64,000 nt of DNA from an uncultured Oscillospiraceae bacterium (lineage in GTDB: Bacteria > Bacillota > Clostridia > Oscillospirales > Acutalibacteraceae). This document shows positions 41,065 through 50,899 of this stretch, in pieces. The DNA lies in assembly GCA_900547305.1 (NCBI GenBank), contig URGH01000002.1, positions 26,488 through 90,487 on the forward strand, in the 5' to 3' direction. A model generated the notes under the pieces. That model saw only the letters and a list, made by a program, of their open reading frames with translations, ran no database searches and was not told where the DNA came from. The number at the start of each line of letters is the position of its first letter. Positions within the stretch are counted from its first letter, which is position 1. A program made the translations under genes and the position numbers.

Positions 41065-43158
41065 ATGAAATGCTTGGTATTGCACGAATCGCAGGGCAGA
41101 CTGCGCGTGCATTTATGTATAAACAGAATGAGTCTTCATTCCGCCGATGTTCTGGAGTATTATCTGCGCGGGGTTGTGGGCATTTCCGACGTTAAGGTTT
41201 ACGACCGCACATGTGACGCCGTGGTAGCATACAGCGGCGCGCGGGCGGACGTTATAAAGGCTTTTGCCGCGTTTTCACCCGCAAAAGCCGAAACCGAGGT
41301 GTCTATACCCGAGCACACTGCGCGGGCGCTCAACCGCGAGTTTGAGGATAAGCTGGTTTCGGCGGTTTTAAAACGATTTTCTTTAAAGCTGTTTTTGCCG
41401 CTGCCGCTGCGCTCGGCAATAGCGGTTTATCACTCGCTGCACTATATAAAGGCAGGCTTACAGGCGCTTATAAAGGGCAGGCTTTCCGTATCGGTGCTTG
41501 ACGCCACGGCGGTTACCGTATCGCTTTTGCGCCGTGATTTTGACACCGCCTCGTCCGTTATGTTTATGCTGCGACTGGGCGAGCTGCTTGAGGAATGGAC
41601 GCATAAAAAGTCCGTTTCCGACCTCGCGGGCGCTATGTCGCTTAATGTAGACAAGGTTTGGCTTAAAACCGACGAACAGGAAATTCTGGTTTCAATAAAC
41701 GATATTTCCGCGGGGGATAAAATAATAGTGCGCACGGGCAATCTTATCCCGCTTGACGGCAAGGTGCTAGCGGGCGACGCTATGGTAAACCAGGCTTCAA
41801 TGACGGGCGAATCGCTGCCGGTTAAAAAAAGCGCGGGCAGCTACGCATATGCCGGAACGGTTGTTGAAGAGGGCGAGTGCGTAATCTCGGTTGAAAAAAC
41901 CATGGGCGGCGGGCGCTATGACCGCATTGTTCATATGATTGAAGAGTCGGAAAAGCTTAAATCCACCGCTGAAGATAAGGCTTCGCACTTAGCCGACAGG
42001 CTTGTACCCTACACCCTCGGCGGAACGGCGCTTACATATTTATTAACGCGCAATGCCGTAAAGGCGCTTTCGGTGCTTATGGTGGATTTTTCCTGCGCAT
42101 TAAAGCTTTCAATGCCCATAGCCGTAATATCCGCCATGCGCGAAAGCAATAAATACAACGTTTCGGTAAAGGGCGGCAGATTTTTAGAGGCGGTAGCAAA
42201 GGCTGATACAATTGTCTTTGATAAAACAGGCACGCTCACCTTTGCAACCCCGCGTGTTGCAAAAATCGTAACTTTCAGTGGACGGAATGAAAACGATATG
42301 CTGCGGCTTGCCGCCTGCCTTGAAGAGCATTACCCGCACTCGCTTGCAAACGCCGTTGTAGAAGAAGCGGCAAAACGCGGGCTTAACCACGAGGAATACC
42401 ACTCAAATGTTGAATATGTGGTGGCTCACGGCATTTCAAGCACGGTTGAGGGCAGAAAGGTAGTTATTGGCAGCTATCATTTCGTGTTTGAGGATGAGGG
42501 CTGCACCGTACCCGAGGACGAAAGAGATAAATTTGACGGTATTTCGGATGAATACTCCCACCTTTACCTCGCCGTTTCGGGGGTTTTAAGGGCAGTTATA
42601 TGCATTGCCGACCCGCTGCGCCCCGAGGCTGCCGCCGTTGTTTCGGCGCTGCATAAGGCGGGCATTAACAAGGTTGTAATGATGACGGGCGATAACGAAA
42701 AAACCGCCGCCGCAGTGGCGCGCGCCGTGGGTGTGGATGAATACCGCGCCGAGGTTTTGCCCGAAGATAAGGCGGAGTTTATCCGCCGCGAAAAGGCGGC
42801 GGGGCACACCGTTATTATGATAGGCGACGGCGTAAACGATACTCCCGCGCTTTCCGAGGCGGATGTGGGCATAGCCATAAATACGGGCGCCGCAATCGCC
42901 AAGGAAATTTCGGATATAACCGTTTCTTCAAACGATTTGTTCAAGCTTTTAAAGCTGCGCGAAATTTCGGCGGCGCTTATGTCCCGCATAAACAGAAACT
43001 ACCGCTTTATTGTCGGGTTTAATTTTCTGCTTATAGTTTGCGGCGTTACGGGTGTAATTCAGCCTACAACCTCGGCGCTGCTGCACAATATGTCAACACT
43101 TGGCATAAGCATAAAAAGCATGACCGACCTGTTGCCCGAGGAAAACGGCAAAAATTAA
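41065..43158 (+). CDS. Heavy-metal-type P1B ATPase without CPC motif
   Basis: This 697-residue P-type ATPase has TGES (actuator), FDKTGTLT (phosphorylation Asp), HPHSLA-type YPHSLAN segment, MTGDNEKTA and GDGVNDTPAL. The N-terminal domain (about residues 1-75) resembles an HMA domain but lacks CxxC. The membrane metal site reads FSCALKLSMPIAV in place of CPC or SPC, as in CtpC-like ATPases. The metal cannot be predicted safely; manganese, zinc or iron are options. It lies 106 bases downstream of the DUF6110-like gene with a hairpin repeat between. Confidence 0.9.
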   Translation: MKCLVLHESQGRLRVHLCINRMSLHSADVLEYYLRGVVGISDVKVYDRTCDAVVAYSGARADVIKAFAAFSPAKAETEVSIPEHTARALNREFEDKLVSAVLKRFSLKLFLPLPLRSAIAVYHSLHYIKAGLQALIKGRLSVSVLDATAVTVSLLRRDFDTASSVMFMLRLGELLEEWTHKKSVSDLAGAMSLNVDKVWLKTDEQEILVSINDISAGDKIIVRTGNLIPLDGKVLAGDAMVNQASMTGESLPVKKSAGSYAYAGTVVEEGECVISVEKTMGGGRYDRIVHMIEESEKLKSTAEDKASHLADRLVPYTLGGTALTYLLTRNAVKALSVLMVDFSCALKLSMPIAVISAMRESNKYNVSVKGGRFLEAVAKADTIVFDKTGTLTFATPRVAKIVTFSGRNENDMLRLAACLEEHYPHSLANAVVEEAAKRGLNHEEYHSNVEYVVAHGISSTVEGRKVVIGSYHFVFEDEGCTVPEDERDKFDGISDEYSHLYLAVSGVLRAVICIADPLRPEAAAVVSALHKAGINKVVMMTGDNEKTAAAVARAVGVDEYRAEVLPEDKAEFIRREKAAGHTVIMIGDGVNDTPALSEADVGIAINTGAAIAKEISDITVSSNDLFKLLKLREISAALMSRINRNYRFIVGFNFLLIVCGVTGVIQPTTSALLHNMSTLGISIKSMTDLLPEENGKN

Positions 43159-43168
43159 AATAATTTTG

Positions 43169-43199
43169 CGGGCTGCCGATAAATTCTATCGGCAGCCCG
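43169..43199 (+). terminator. Terminator after the ATPase
   Basis: A 13-bp perfect stem CGGGCTGCCGATA/TATCGGCAGCCCG, a 5-base loop and TTATTATTA. Confidence 0.88.
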
Positions 43200-43254
43200 T
43201 TATTATTACCGTAAGACCTTTATTTTCCCCTGTTTTTCAATCTGTAATCGAAGA

Positions 43255-44421
43255 TTAATTAATTTGTTCAAAGGTGATTGCCTCGGTCAGTCTCTTTTTC
43301 GTATTAAGCGTAGGGTCGTTTATTATAAGTCTTCGCAAGGCTTCAAGTGTATCCCCCACTTCCCTGCCGCTTATGCCGAGCTTTTTAAGGTCTTCGCCCC
43401 GTATTTTAAGGTCGGAGATTTTATAAGGCTCGGCGTTTTTTATTATTTCCGATAGCATATTTCGCGCGTTTTCGCAGTTTTCACCGTAAGCCTCCTTATA
43501 ATCGAAATAATTTTCGACCGATAGGGGCGAGGTTAAATAAAGCATTTCCTTAATTTCGGCTTTCGTGCTCGGAAACGGCATATTAAGAAGTGTAAGCATA
43601 TCCCGCGCGGATTTTTTGGTTTTGTTCGGCACTCTCAAAAAGTCCAGCGCGGCTGTAACCTCCGCCCCGCCCGAATAAAGAAAGGCAAAGAGTTTTGTGT
43701 CAGCCGAACCTAAAAGCGGCAATGTGCCGTAATCGGGGGCAGTATTAAGCCCTAAAAAGCCAAGCCCGCCAATATCGGTCAGCGGTTTTAATGCGGCGGG
43801 GTTTTTGCCGCAAACGGTCTTTAAAAGCTCGGAATAAATTCGCTCGGCGCTCACGTTTTTTAGCGTGGGGGCGTACTCCAAGGCTGCTTTAAGGGTGCTT
43901 TCTTCAATATCAAACCCCAAAACCGAGGAAAAGCGGAAAAGCCGCAAAATTCTCAGCGCGTCCTCGCAAAATCTGCGCTCCGGCTCGCCCACTGCGCGAA
44001 GAATACGGTTCTTTATATCTTCTTTTCCGCCGAAAAAGTCCTTTAAGCCGTCCTTTTTATTATATGCCATTGCGTTTACGGTAAAATCGCGGCGGGCAAG
44101 GTCCTCGCGCAGGCTTTTTACGAAAATTACGCTGTCGGGGCGGCGGTGGTCGCGGTATTCGCCGTCGGTTCGGTAGGTAGTAACCTCGTTCGGCACACCG
44201 TTTATAATAACCGTAACCGTGCCGTGCTTTATGCCCGTGGGCACGGTTTTTTCAAATAGCGATATAACCGTTTCGGGCTCGGCTGAGGTGGTAATGTCAA
44301 AATCGTGCGGGGTATCGCCGTTCAGCATATCGCGCACGCAGCCGCCCACAGCATACGCCTCATAGCCGTTTTTTTGCAAGGTTTCAATAATATATTCGGT
44401 GTCGCTAGGTAAAAATAGCAT
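43255..44421 (-). CDS. cca: CCA tRNA nucleotidyltransferase
   Basis: This 388-residue class II enzyme shows AYAVGGCVRDMLNG...DFDITT at the head (catalytic DxD), RRDFTVNAMAYN, ERRFCEDALRILR and the later ERIYSELLK. It adds or repairs CCA at tRNA 3' ends, or one half of it. The ATG at 44421 has AAAGGAAA upstream; the longer frame carries an atypical 40-residue leader. It is divergent from murC. Confidence 0.94.
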   Translation of the reverse strand: MLFLPSDTEYIIETLQKNGYEAYAVGGCVRDMLNGDTPHDFDITTSAEPETVISLFEKTVPTGIKHGTVTVIINGVPNEVTTYRTDGEYRDHRRPDSVIFVKSLREDLARRDFTVNAMAYNKKDGLKDFFGGKEDIKNRILRAVGEPERRFCEDALRILRLFRFSSVLGFDIEESTLKAALEYAPTLKNVSAERIYSELLKTVCGKNPAALKPLTDIGGLGFLGLNTAPDYGTLPLLGSADTKLFAFLYSGGAEVTAALDFLRVPNKTKKSARDMLTLLNMPFPSTKAEIKEMLYLTSPLSVENYFDYKEAYGENCENARNMLSEIIKNAEPYKISDLKIRGEDLKKLGISGREVGDTLEALRRLIINDPTLNTKKRLTEAITFEQIN

Positions 44422-44509
44422 AATTTTTATTTTCCTTTCAAAAAAGGGTTTATTTTTTTGCCGTTTAGCAATATAATAGTAAGTAATAATGTTTTTAAGG
44501 AGACCGATT

Positions 44510-45886
44510 ATGAAACAGCTTCGCGATGAGGATAAAATCATAACACAGGTAAAGCATATTCATATGATAGGCATAGGCGGCAGCGGAATGTGCCCGCTTG
44601 CCGAAATACTGCACGGTAAGGGGTACATCCTTACGGGGTCGGATAATAACGAAAGCGACCCGTTAGCAAGAATTAAAAACCTCGGCATAAAGGTTTATAT
44701 GGGGCACAGGGCTGAAAACATAAAGGGAGCGGAGCTTGTGGTGTACTCTGCGGCAATAGCAGCCGATAACCCCGAGCTTAAAGCTGCGCGCGAGCAGGGC
44801 ATACCCACAATGGAGCGCTCGCATATGTTAGGCGCTTTGACCCGTCACTTTGATAATGTTATAGGCGTATGCGGCACGCACGGCAAAACCACCGTTACCT
44901 CTATGATAACACAAATTTTAATTTTAAACAAGATGGATCCTACCGCGGTTATAGGCGGAAAGCTGCCGCTTATAAATTCAAACGGTATTTCGGGCAAATC
45001 GGAAACAATGGTTTGCGAGTCCTGCGAGTTTGTTGATACCTTTTTGCAGCTCTCGCCCGATATTGCGGTGCTGCTTAATATTGATAACGACCACCTCGAT
45101 TATTTCAAGACTATGGAGAATATGACCCTCTCTTTCCACAAGTTTTTGAAAATGGCAAAAACGGCGTATATAAACGGGGACGACAGCCGCGTTTTAACCG
45201 CCGCAAAGGATATTGAGGCGGATATTATTACCTTCGGCTTCGGCGCAGATAATTTTTACCGTGCCGAAAATATAGAAAGCCGCAAGCGCGGTTTCGCGTT
45301 TGACGTGATAAAGAATAATGAGAAGATAATAAATATTGAAATGCATATACCGGGTAAGCACAATGTTTTAAACGGGCTTGCCGCGTTTGCCGTGTGCTTT
45401 GATATGGGCGTTTCGGCAAACGGAATTAAGAGCGCAATTGAAAAATTTACGGGCGCGGGCAGACGTTTTGAATTTTTGGGCGAGTACGACGGCTTTATGC
45501 TGGCGGACGATTACGCCCACCACCCGACCGAAATTAAAGCCACCCTTTCCGCCGCAAAGGAGCTTGACTACAATAACGTTATAGCGGTATTTCAGCCTTT
45601 TACCTTTTCGCGCACCGCGCTTTTAAAGGACGATTTTATAAAGGCGCTCTCTATTGCCGATAAGGTAATATTAACCCCGATTATGGGTTCGCGCGAGAAA
45701 AACACCTACGGCATTAAAAGTGAGGATTTAGCGGCAGGGCTACACGATGTCTGCGTAGTGGACGGGTTTGAAAATATAGCCGATAAAATTGAAGAAATTG
45801 CCCGCCCGGGGGACCTGGTTATTACAATGGGCGGCGGCGATATTTACAAGGCGGCGCACATTATACAAGGCAGGCACGCCGAATGA
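44510..45886 (+). CDS. murC: UDP-N-acetylmuramate--L-alanine ligase MurC
   Basis: This is a 458-residue Mur ligase. GIGGSGMCPLAEIL starts the Rossmann domain, GVCGTHGKTTVTSM is the ATP loop near residue 120, then CESCEFVDTFL, LNIDNDHLDYFK and DDYAHHPTEI in the C-terminal domain. It attaches the first amino acid of the peptidoglycan stem. The ATG at 44510 has AAGGAG upstream. The gene ends overlapping alaX by 4 bases. Confidence 0.95.
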   Translation: MKQLRDEDKIITQVKHIHMIGIGGSGMCPLAEILHGKGYILTGSDNNESDPLARIKNLGIKVYMGHRAENIKGAELVVYSAAIAADNPELKAAREQGIPTMERSHMLGALTRHFDNVIGVCGTHGKTTVTSMITQILILNKMDPTAVIGGKLPLINSNGISGKSETMVCESCEFVDTFLQLSPDIAVLLNIDNDHLDYFKTMENMTLSFHKFLKMAKTAYINGDDSRVLTAAKDIEADIITFGFGADNFYRAENIESRKRGFAFDVIKNNEKIINIEMHIPGKHNVLNGLAAFAVCFDMGVSANGIKSAIEKFTGAGRRFEFLGEYDGFMLADDYAHHPTEIKATLSAAKELDYNNVIAVFQPFTFSRTALLKDDFIKALSIADKVILTPIMGSREKNTYGIKSEDLAAGLHDVCVVDGFENIADKIEEIARPGDLVITMGGGDIYKAAHIIQGRHAE

Positions 45887-47025
45887 CCGAAAAGCTATAC
45901 GATAAGGACTCTCATTTAAAGGAATTTACTGGTACGGTATTATCCTGCGAAAAAACGGGGGAAAAATATGCCGTAGCTTTAAACCGAACCGCGTTTTTCC
46001 CCGAGGGCGGCGGTCAGCAGAGCGACCGCGGATATATAGGCGACGCGTATATAGCGGACGTGCAGATAAAAAACGGCGAAATACTGCACTTTGCCGATAA
46101 GCCGCTGAGTGTGGGACAAGCATATGACTGTAAGCTGGATTTTGATTTTCGCTTTCGCAATATGCAGAACCACTCGGGCGAGCATATAATTTCGGGAATT
46201 GTGCACCGCATTTACGGCTTTAATAACGTCGGCTTTCATTTGGGAGCGGAAATGACAATGGACTTTGACGGCGAGCTTACAAGACGTCAGCTTGACGAAA
46301 TTGAAGAACTTGCAAACAAAGCGGTGTATGAAAACCTGCCTGTAAAAGCCTACTACCCGACCGACGAAGAGCTTAAAAGCCTTGATTACAGAAGCAAGCT
46401 GGATTTAAAGGAAAACGTGCGCATAGTGGAAATAAAGGGCGTGGACGTTTGCGCCTGCTGCGCGCCGCACGTTAAGGCAACGGGCGAAATAGGCGTTATA
46501 AAAATTCTTGATTTTGAAAAATACAAGGGCGGCGTAAGGCTGCTTGTAAAGTGCGGGGCGGACGCGCTGCGCGATTACCGCGAAAAGTACAAAAATGTGC
46601 TGGAAATATCAAATTTGCTCTCTGCCAAGCAGCCCACGGTATCATCGGCGGTTGTGCGGCTGAACGGGCAGTTATCAGCCGAAAAAGCGGCGGCAGCCGC
46701 GCTTAAAAAGCGCCTTATTGCCGAAAAGGCGGCGGGCTTTGCACCCGATACCGATAAAACCGCCGTTTTTGAAAACGGGCTTGATATTAAGGAGCTGCAA
46801 TTATTAGCCGATGCGCTGTGCCAAAAGGCGGGCGGCATACGCGGCGCTTTTTCGGGAGCGGGCGGCAGCTTTGCCTTTGCAATATGCGGCGGAGAAACCG
46901 CGCTCGGGGAATTTTTTGCGAAATTCAAAGCCGCGTTTAATACCCGCGGCGGCGGCAGAAACGGCATAAGGCAGGGCACTGTGTGCGCCGAGCGGGCGGA
47001 AATTGAAGGGCTTTTCAAAGAATAA
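45883..47025 (+). CDS. Alanyl-tRNA editing protein AlaX (with DHHA1)
   Basis: This 380-residue protein is like the editing part of AlaRS without a synthetase core. The N-terminal beta barrel contains AFFPEGGGQQSDRG, the metal-binding HSGEHIISG and CACCAPHV zinc motif; the C-terminal approximately 180 residues are a DHHA1-like domain with CQKAGGIRGAFSGAGGSFAFAICGG. It deacylates Ser- or Gly-tRNA-Ala in trans. It overlaps murC by four bases. It is longer than the small AlaX forms. Confidence 0.92.
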   Translation: MTEKLYDKDSHLKEFTGTVLSCEKTGEKYAVALNRTAFFPEGGGQQSDRGYIGDAYIADVQIKNGEILHFADKPLSVGQAYDCKLDFDFRFRNMQNHSGEHIISGIVHRIYGFNNVGFHLGAEMTMDFDGELTRRQLDEIEELANKAVYENLPVKAYYPTDEELKSLDYRSKLDLKENVRIVEIKGVDVCACCAPHVKATGEIGVIKILDFEKYKGGVRLLVKCGADALRDYREKYKNVLEISNLLSAKQPTVSSAVVRLNGQLSAEKAAAAALKKRLIAEKAAGFAPDTDKTAVFENGLDIKELQLLADALCQKAGGIRGAFSGAGGSFAFAICGGETALGEFFAKFKAAFNTRGGGRNGIRQGTVCAERAEIEGLFKE

Positions 47026-47044
47026 AAATAAGGGTGATGTTTAA

Positions 47045-48382
47045 ATGGCAAAAACACGAACAAAAAGACAGCAGGCGATTGTAAAACGGCGAATTTTTTT
47101 AACCTGCTGCGCGGCGGTGCTGCTGGCGGTAGCGGCGCTTGTGGCGTTTTCGGTAAACGCGGTTTTAAAATCGGGCGATAAAAAGAAGCCCGAAAATTCG
47201 CAGAGCACCGATTCTTCAAAGGTAGAAAGTGTTGTAATACCCGAAACCGCCGCGCGGGTAATATCAACAGGTGATATTATGGCGCACTCCACCCAGATAG
47301 ACGGGGCGAGAACACAATCGGGCGAGTACGATTTCAGCCCCTATTTCAAGCATTTATCGCAGTACTTTAAGGCGGCGGATCTTGCCGTTGCAAACCTTGA
47401 GGTTACATTCGGCGGCACAGAATCGGGTAAATACAGCGGTTATCCCGCTTTCAACACGCCCGACAGCCTTGCCGATACCATAAAGGATTCGGGGCTTAAT
47501 TTCCTTGTGACCTCGAACAATCACTCCTACGATACGGGGCTTTTCGGGCTTAAGCGCACGGCGCAGGTCTTAAAGCAAAAGGGAATTGAGTTTATAGGCA
47601 CAAAAGAGGTTGAAACCGACCCCGCTTATGCCGTAAAAGAGATAAACAACATAAAAATAGGGCTTGCTGATTACACCTACGAAACCTCGGGGCAGACCCC
47701 CGGCAGGAAATACCTCAATGGTGCTATTATCGCGCAAGAGGCTAATAACCTTATAAACAGCTTTTCATACGACAGAATAGACGAATTTTACACCGAGGCT
47801 GAAAAGGTGATAGGTGAAATGAAGGCGCAGGGCGCCGAATTTATTGTGTTTTATATGCACTGGGGCAACGAGTACCAGACAAGCCCCAACACATGGCAAA
47901 AAACTATAGCGCAAAAGCTTTCAAACCTGGGCGTTAATATGATAATAGGCAGTCACCCGCACGTTATTCAGCCGGTGGAGCTTATACACCCCGAGGGCGG
48001 CGAGGGCTACACGATATGCCTTTATTCAACCGGAAACTGCATTTCAAACCAGCGTCAGGAAATAATGGACAGCTGCCCCTCGGGTCACACAGAGGACGGC
48101 TTGCTGTTTGATTTCACCCTTAAAAAGAATAAGGACGGCGTGGCTCTTTCAGACCTGAAAATTGTGCCGACCTGGGTGAACAGATATAAGGAAACGGGTC
48201 ATAACGGATTTTTATATACCATATATCCGCTTGAAAACGCAAACGACGGCGCGGCGAAATTCGGGCTTTCGGGCACCGCGGCGACGAAATCGGCTAAATC
48301 CTACGAGAGAACCAAGGCTATTGTGGCGGCGGGGCTCACGCAGTGCCAGCAGCAGATAGGCTGCAATATTACTTTTCAGTAA
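47045..48382 (+). CDS. CapA-like metallophosphatase, membrane anchored
   Basis: This 445-residue protein has a basic N-terminus, one anchor helix (about residues 18-40), a short linker, and a PGA_cap/CapA domain with ISTGDIMAHS, VANLEVTFGG, TSNNHSYDTG and GSHPHVIQPVE, the metal ligands of a calcineurin-like phosphatase fold. Named for poly-gamma-glutamate synthesis, but capB/capC are absent, so a cell-surface phosphatase role is more likely. AAGGGTGATG precedes the start. The anchor segment is shared with the VanY-like protein. Confidence 0.88.
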   Translation: MAKTRTKRQQAIVKRRIFLTCCAAVLLAVAALVAFSVNAVLKSGDKKKPENSQSTDSSKVESVVIPETAARVISTGDIMAHSTQIDGARTQSGEYDFSPYFKHLSQYFKAADLAVANLEVTFGGTESGKYSGYPAFNTPDSLADTIKDSGLNFLVTSNNHSYDTGLFGLKRTAQVLKQKGIEFIGTKEVETDPAYAVKEINNIKIGLADYTYETSGQTPGRKYLNGAIIAQEANNLINSFSYDRIDEFYTEAEKVIGEMKAQGAEFIVFYMHWGNEYQTSPNTWQKTIAQKLSNLGVNMIIGSHPHVIQPVELIHPEGGEGYTICLYSTGNCISNQRQEIMDSCPSGHTEDGLLFDFTLKKNKDGVALSDLKIVPTWVNRYKETGHNGFLYTIYPLENANDGAAKFGLSGTAATKSAKSYERTKAIVAAGLTQCQQQIGCNITFQ

Positions 48383-48397
48383 AGGAACTGATAAAAA

Positions 48398-49897
48398 ATG
48401 ATAGACGAACAGGTTAGAAAATTAGTTTGCTACGGGCTTGAAAGGGGGCTTTTCACAGAGCGTGACGAGATATACGTTACCAACCGTATTCTTGAAATTT
48501 TGCAGCTTGACGAATATAACTGCGATACCGCTTTTTCGGCTGTTGACCTTGAAGAAACGCTGAAAGCGCTGCTTGATTACGCCGCCGAAAAGGGACTGAC
48601 GGAAAACGACACCACCCACCGCGATTTATTTGATACAAAGCTAATGGGGGCTTTAATGCCGAGGCCGAGCGAGGTTACGAATAAATTTAAGGAGCTTTAC
48701 GCTATATCCCCCAAGGCCGCTACCGATTACTTTTATACCTTGAGTCAGGACAGCGACTACATACGCCGCTACCGCGTGGCAAAGGATATTAAGTGGCTGA
48801 CCGCAACGCCCTACGGCGAGCTTGAAATTACCATAAACCTTTCAAAGCCCGAAAAAGACCCGAAAGCGATAGCCGCCGCCAAAAACGCACCGCAGGCGGG
48901 CTACCCCAAATGTATGCTCTGCCGCGAGTGCGAGGGGTACGCGGGCAGAATAAACTTTCCCGCAAGGCAGAACCACCGCGTTATACCCATTACGATAAAC
49001 GGCAGCGACTGGTGCTTACAGTATTCGCCCTATGTTTACTATAACGAGCACTGCATTGTATTTAACGCAAAGCACACGCCTATGGCTATAAACCGCGCGT
49101 CGTTTAAAAAGCTGCTCGATTTTGTAACGCAGTTCCCGCATTATTTCGTAGGCTCAAATGCCGACCTGCCTATTGTGGGCGGCTCGATTTTAAGTCACGA
49201 CCATTTCCAAGGCGGCAACCACACCTTTGCAATGGCGAAAGCGCCGATTGAGACCGAGCTGCATTTTGACGGCTTTTCGGATATTGAGGCGGGTATTGTT
49301 AAGTGGCCTATGTCGGTAATACGCCTGCGCTCGGAAAATACCGAAAGGTTAGTTGAGCTTGCCGATAAAATACTTACCTGCTGGCGCGGATATTCCGACC
49401 CCGACGCCTTTATATTTGCCGAAACCGACGGCACGCCCCACAACACAATAACCCCGATAGCAAGAAAGGCAAACGGCAAGTTTGAGCTTGATTTGGTGCT
49501 GCGCAACAATATTACAACGGCTGAGCACCCGCTCGGCGTTTTCCATCCGCACGCGGAGCTGCACCACATTAAAAAGGAAAATATAGGTCTTATTGAGGTT
49601 ATGGGGCTGGCGGTGCTGCCCGCGCGCCTTAAAAACGAAATGGCGCTGCTTGAAAGGGCAATGCTCGAAAATAAAAATATACGGGAAGACAAGGCGCTTG
49701 CAAAGCACGCGGACTGGGCAGACGAGATATGCCGAAAATACGGCGAGCTGAACGACAGCAATATCAGCGGAATAATAAGGGACGAAATAGGTCTTGTATT
49801 CTCGCGCGTGCTTGAGCACGCCGGCGTTTTCAAGCGCACGGATGAAGGCAGAGACGCATTTTTGAAATTCGCCGCGGGAGTAAATAAATGTTCATAA
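48398..49897 (+). CDS. galT: UDP-glucose--hexose-1-phosphate uridylyltransferase, class II GalT
   Basis: This 499-residue protein is of the class II GalT (COG4468) of Firmicutes. Landmarks are CRECEGYAGRINFPARQNH, IVGGSILSHDHFQGG with the nucleophilic-His region, and HPHAELHHIKKENIGLIEVMG. It transfers UMP from UDP-glucose to galactose-1-phosphate in the Leloir pathway. No galK or galE is in the window. It overlaps the next gene by ten bases. Confidence 0.94.
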   Translation: MIDEQVRKLVCYGLERGLFTERDEIYVTNRILEILQLDEYNCDTAFSAVDLEETLKALLDYAAEKGLTENDTTHRDLFDTKLMGALMPRPSEVTNKFKELYAISPKAATDYFYTLSQDSDYIRRYRVAKDIKWLTATPYGELEITINLSKPEKDPKAIAAAKNAPQAGYPKCMLCRECEGYAGRINFPARQNHRVIPITINGSDWCLQYSPYVYYNEHCIVFNAKHTPMAINRASFKKLLDFVTQFPHYFVGSNADLPIVGGSILSHDHFQGGNHTFAMAKAPIETELHFDGFSDIEAGIVKWPMSVIRLRSENTERLVELADKILTCWRGYSDPDAFIFAETDGTPHNTITPIARKANGKFELDLVLRNNITTAEHPLGVFHPHAELHHIKKENIGLIEVMGLAVLPARLKNEMALLERAMLENKNIREDKALAKHADWADEICRKYGELNDSNISGIIRDEIGLVFSRVLEHAGVFKRTDEGRDAFLKFAAGVNKCS

Positions 49898-50808
49898 CCG
49901 TTTTCACCCAGGTGTCCGTTTTAATGCTTATGATAGCGGTGGGCTTTATTGCGGCAAAGGCGGGAATTATGACCGAGGCGGGAGCCGCCTGCTGCACCGA
50001 TATTGCGCTTATAATTGCAACGCCCTGCGTTATTATAAAATCGCTTATGCGCAAGTTTGACGCGGCGGTTATGAAATCGCTGCTGCTTGCTGTTGCTTTA
50101 ACCCTTTTGGTGCAGGTGCTTATGATTACCCTCGGCACGCTGCTTCTACGCTCAAAGGATTTAAAACGGCAGAGAACCCTGCGCTTCGGCTCGATTTTCG
50201 CAAACTGCGGGTTTATGTCTTTACCCTTACAGGAGGTAATGCTTGGGGATGACGGCACGCTTTACGGCTCTGCCTATGTTATAATGTTCAACCTTGTGGT
50301 GTGGAGCTACGGCGTTTACCTTATAAGCGGCGACAAGCGCTACATACAGCCGAAAAAGCTTTTTGTAAACCCCGGTATTGCGGGGCTGCTTATAGGGCTT
50401 ATAATTTTCGTGTTTTCCGTTCCGGTGCCGCGGGTGCTTTCATCTACCGTAAATTACCTTGCGGCAATATACACCCCGCTGCCCATGCTTATAATCGGCT
50501 ATCATTTAAGCAAAACAAACGTGCTTAAAGCCTTTAAGGATTTTCAGTGCATAATTGCCGTTTTATTAAGGCTTATTGTTTATCCGCTGGTGTCTCTCGG
50601 GGTTTTGTACCTTTTGGGGGTGCGCGGCACGCTGCTCGTCTCTGTAATAATATCGTTAAGCGCGCCGGTTGCGGCAGTCACAACGATGTTTTCTTCAAAA
50701 TTCGGCGGGGGCGATACTGCGCTTTCGGTCGATATGGTATCGCTCAGCACGGTTTTATCAATTATTACAATGCCGGCGGTTATAACACTGGCGCAGATTT
50801 TGGCGTAG
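49888..50808 (+). CDS. AEC-family transporter
   Basis: This 306-residue protein has about ten membrane segments and the auxin-efflux-carrier-like halves: NCGFMSLPLQEVMLG near residue 108 and the C-terminal ISLSAPVAAVTTMFSSKFGGGDTALSVDMVSLSTVLSIITMP. AEC proteins move organic acids or malate-like compounds; the substrate is unknown. GGGAG precedes the ATG, which overlaps galT. Confidence 0.9.
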   Translation: MFITVFTQVSVLMLMIAVGFIAAKAGIMTEAGAACCTDIALIIATPCVIIKSLMRKFDAAVMKSLLLAVALTLLVQVLMITLGTLLLRSKDLKRQRTLRFGSIFANCGFMSLPLQEVMLGDDGTLYGSAYVIMFNLVVWSYGVYLISGDKRYIQPKKLFVNPGIAGLLIGLIIFVFSVPVPRVLSSTVNYLAAIYTPLPMLIIGYHLSKTNVLKAFKDFQCIIAVLLRLIVYPLVSLGVLYLLGVRGTLLVSVIISLSAPVAAVTTMFSSKFGGGDTALSVDMVSLSTVLSIITMPAVITLAQILA

Positions 50809-50899
50809 CAATTGCAATTATTCACAATTTGTTTAATAATTTTGTAAATTTGTTTGGTATTATGGTTTAGAACCAAATTTTATGCTTGGAGGAATATAA

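Noticed and set aside
47045..48382. Capsule (poly-gamma-glutamate) synthesis operon
   Set aside because: Only the CapA-like gene is present; no capB, capC or capE nearby.
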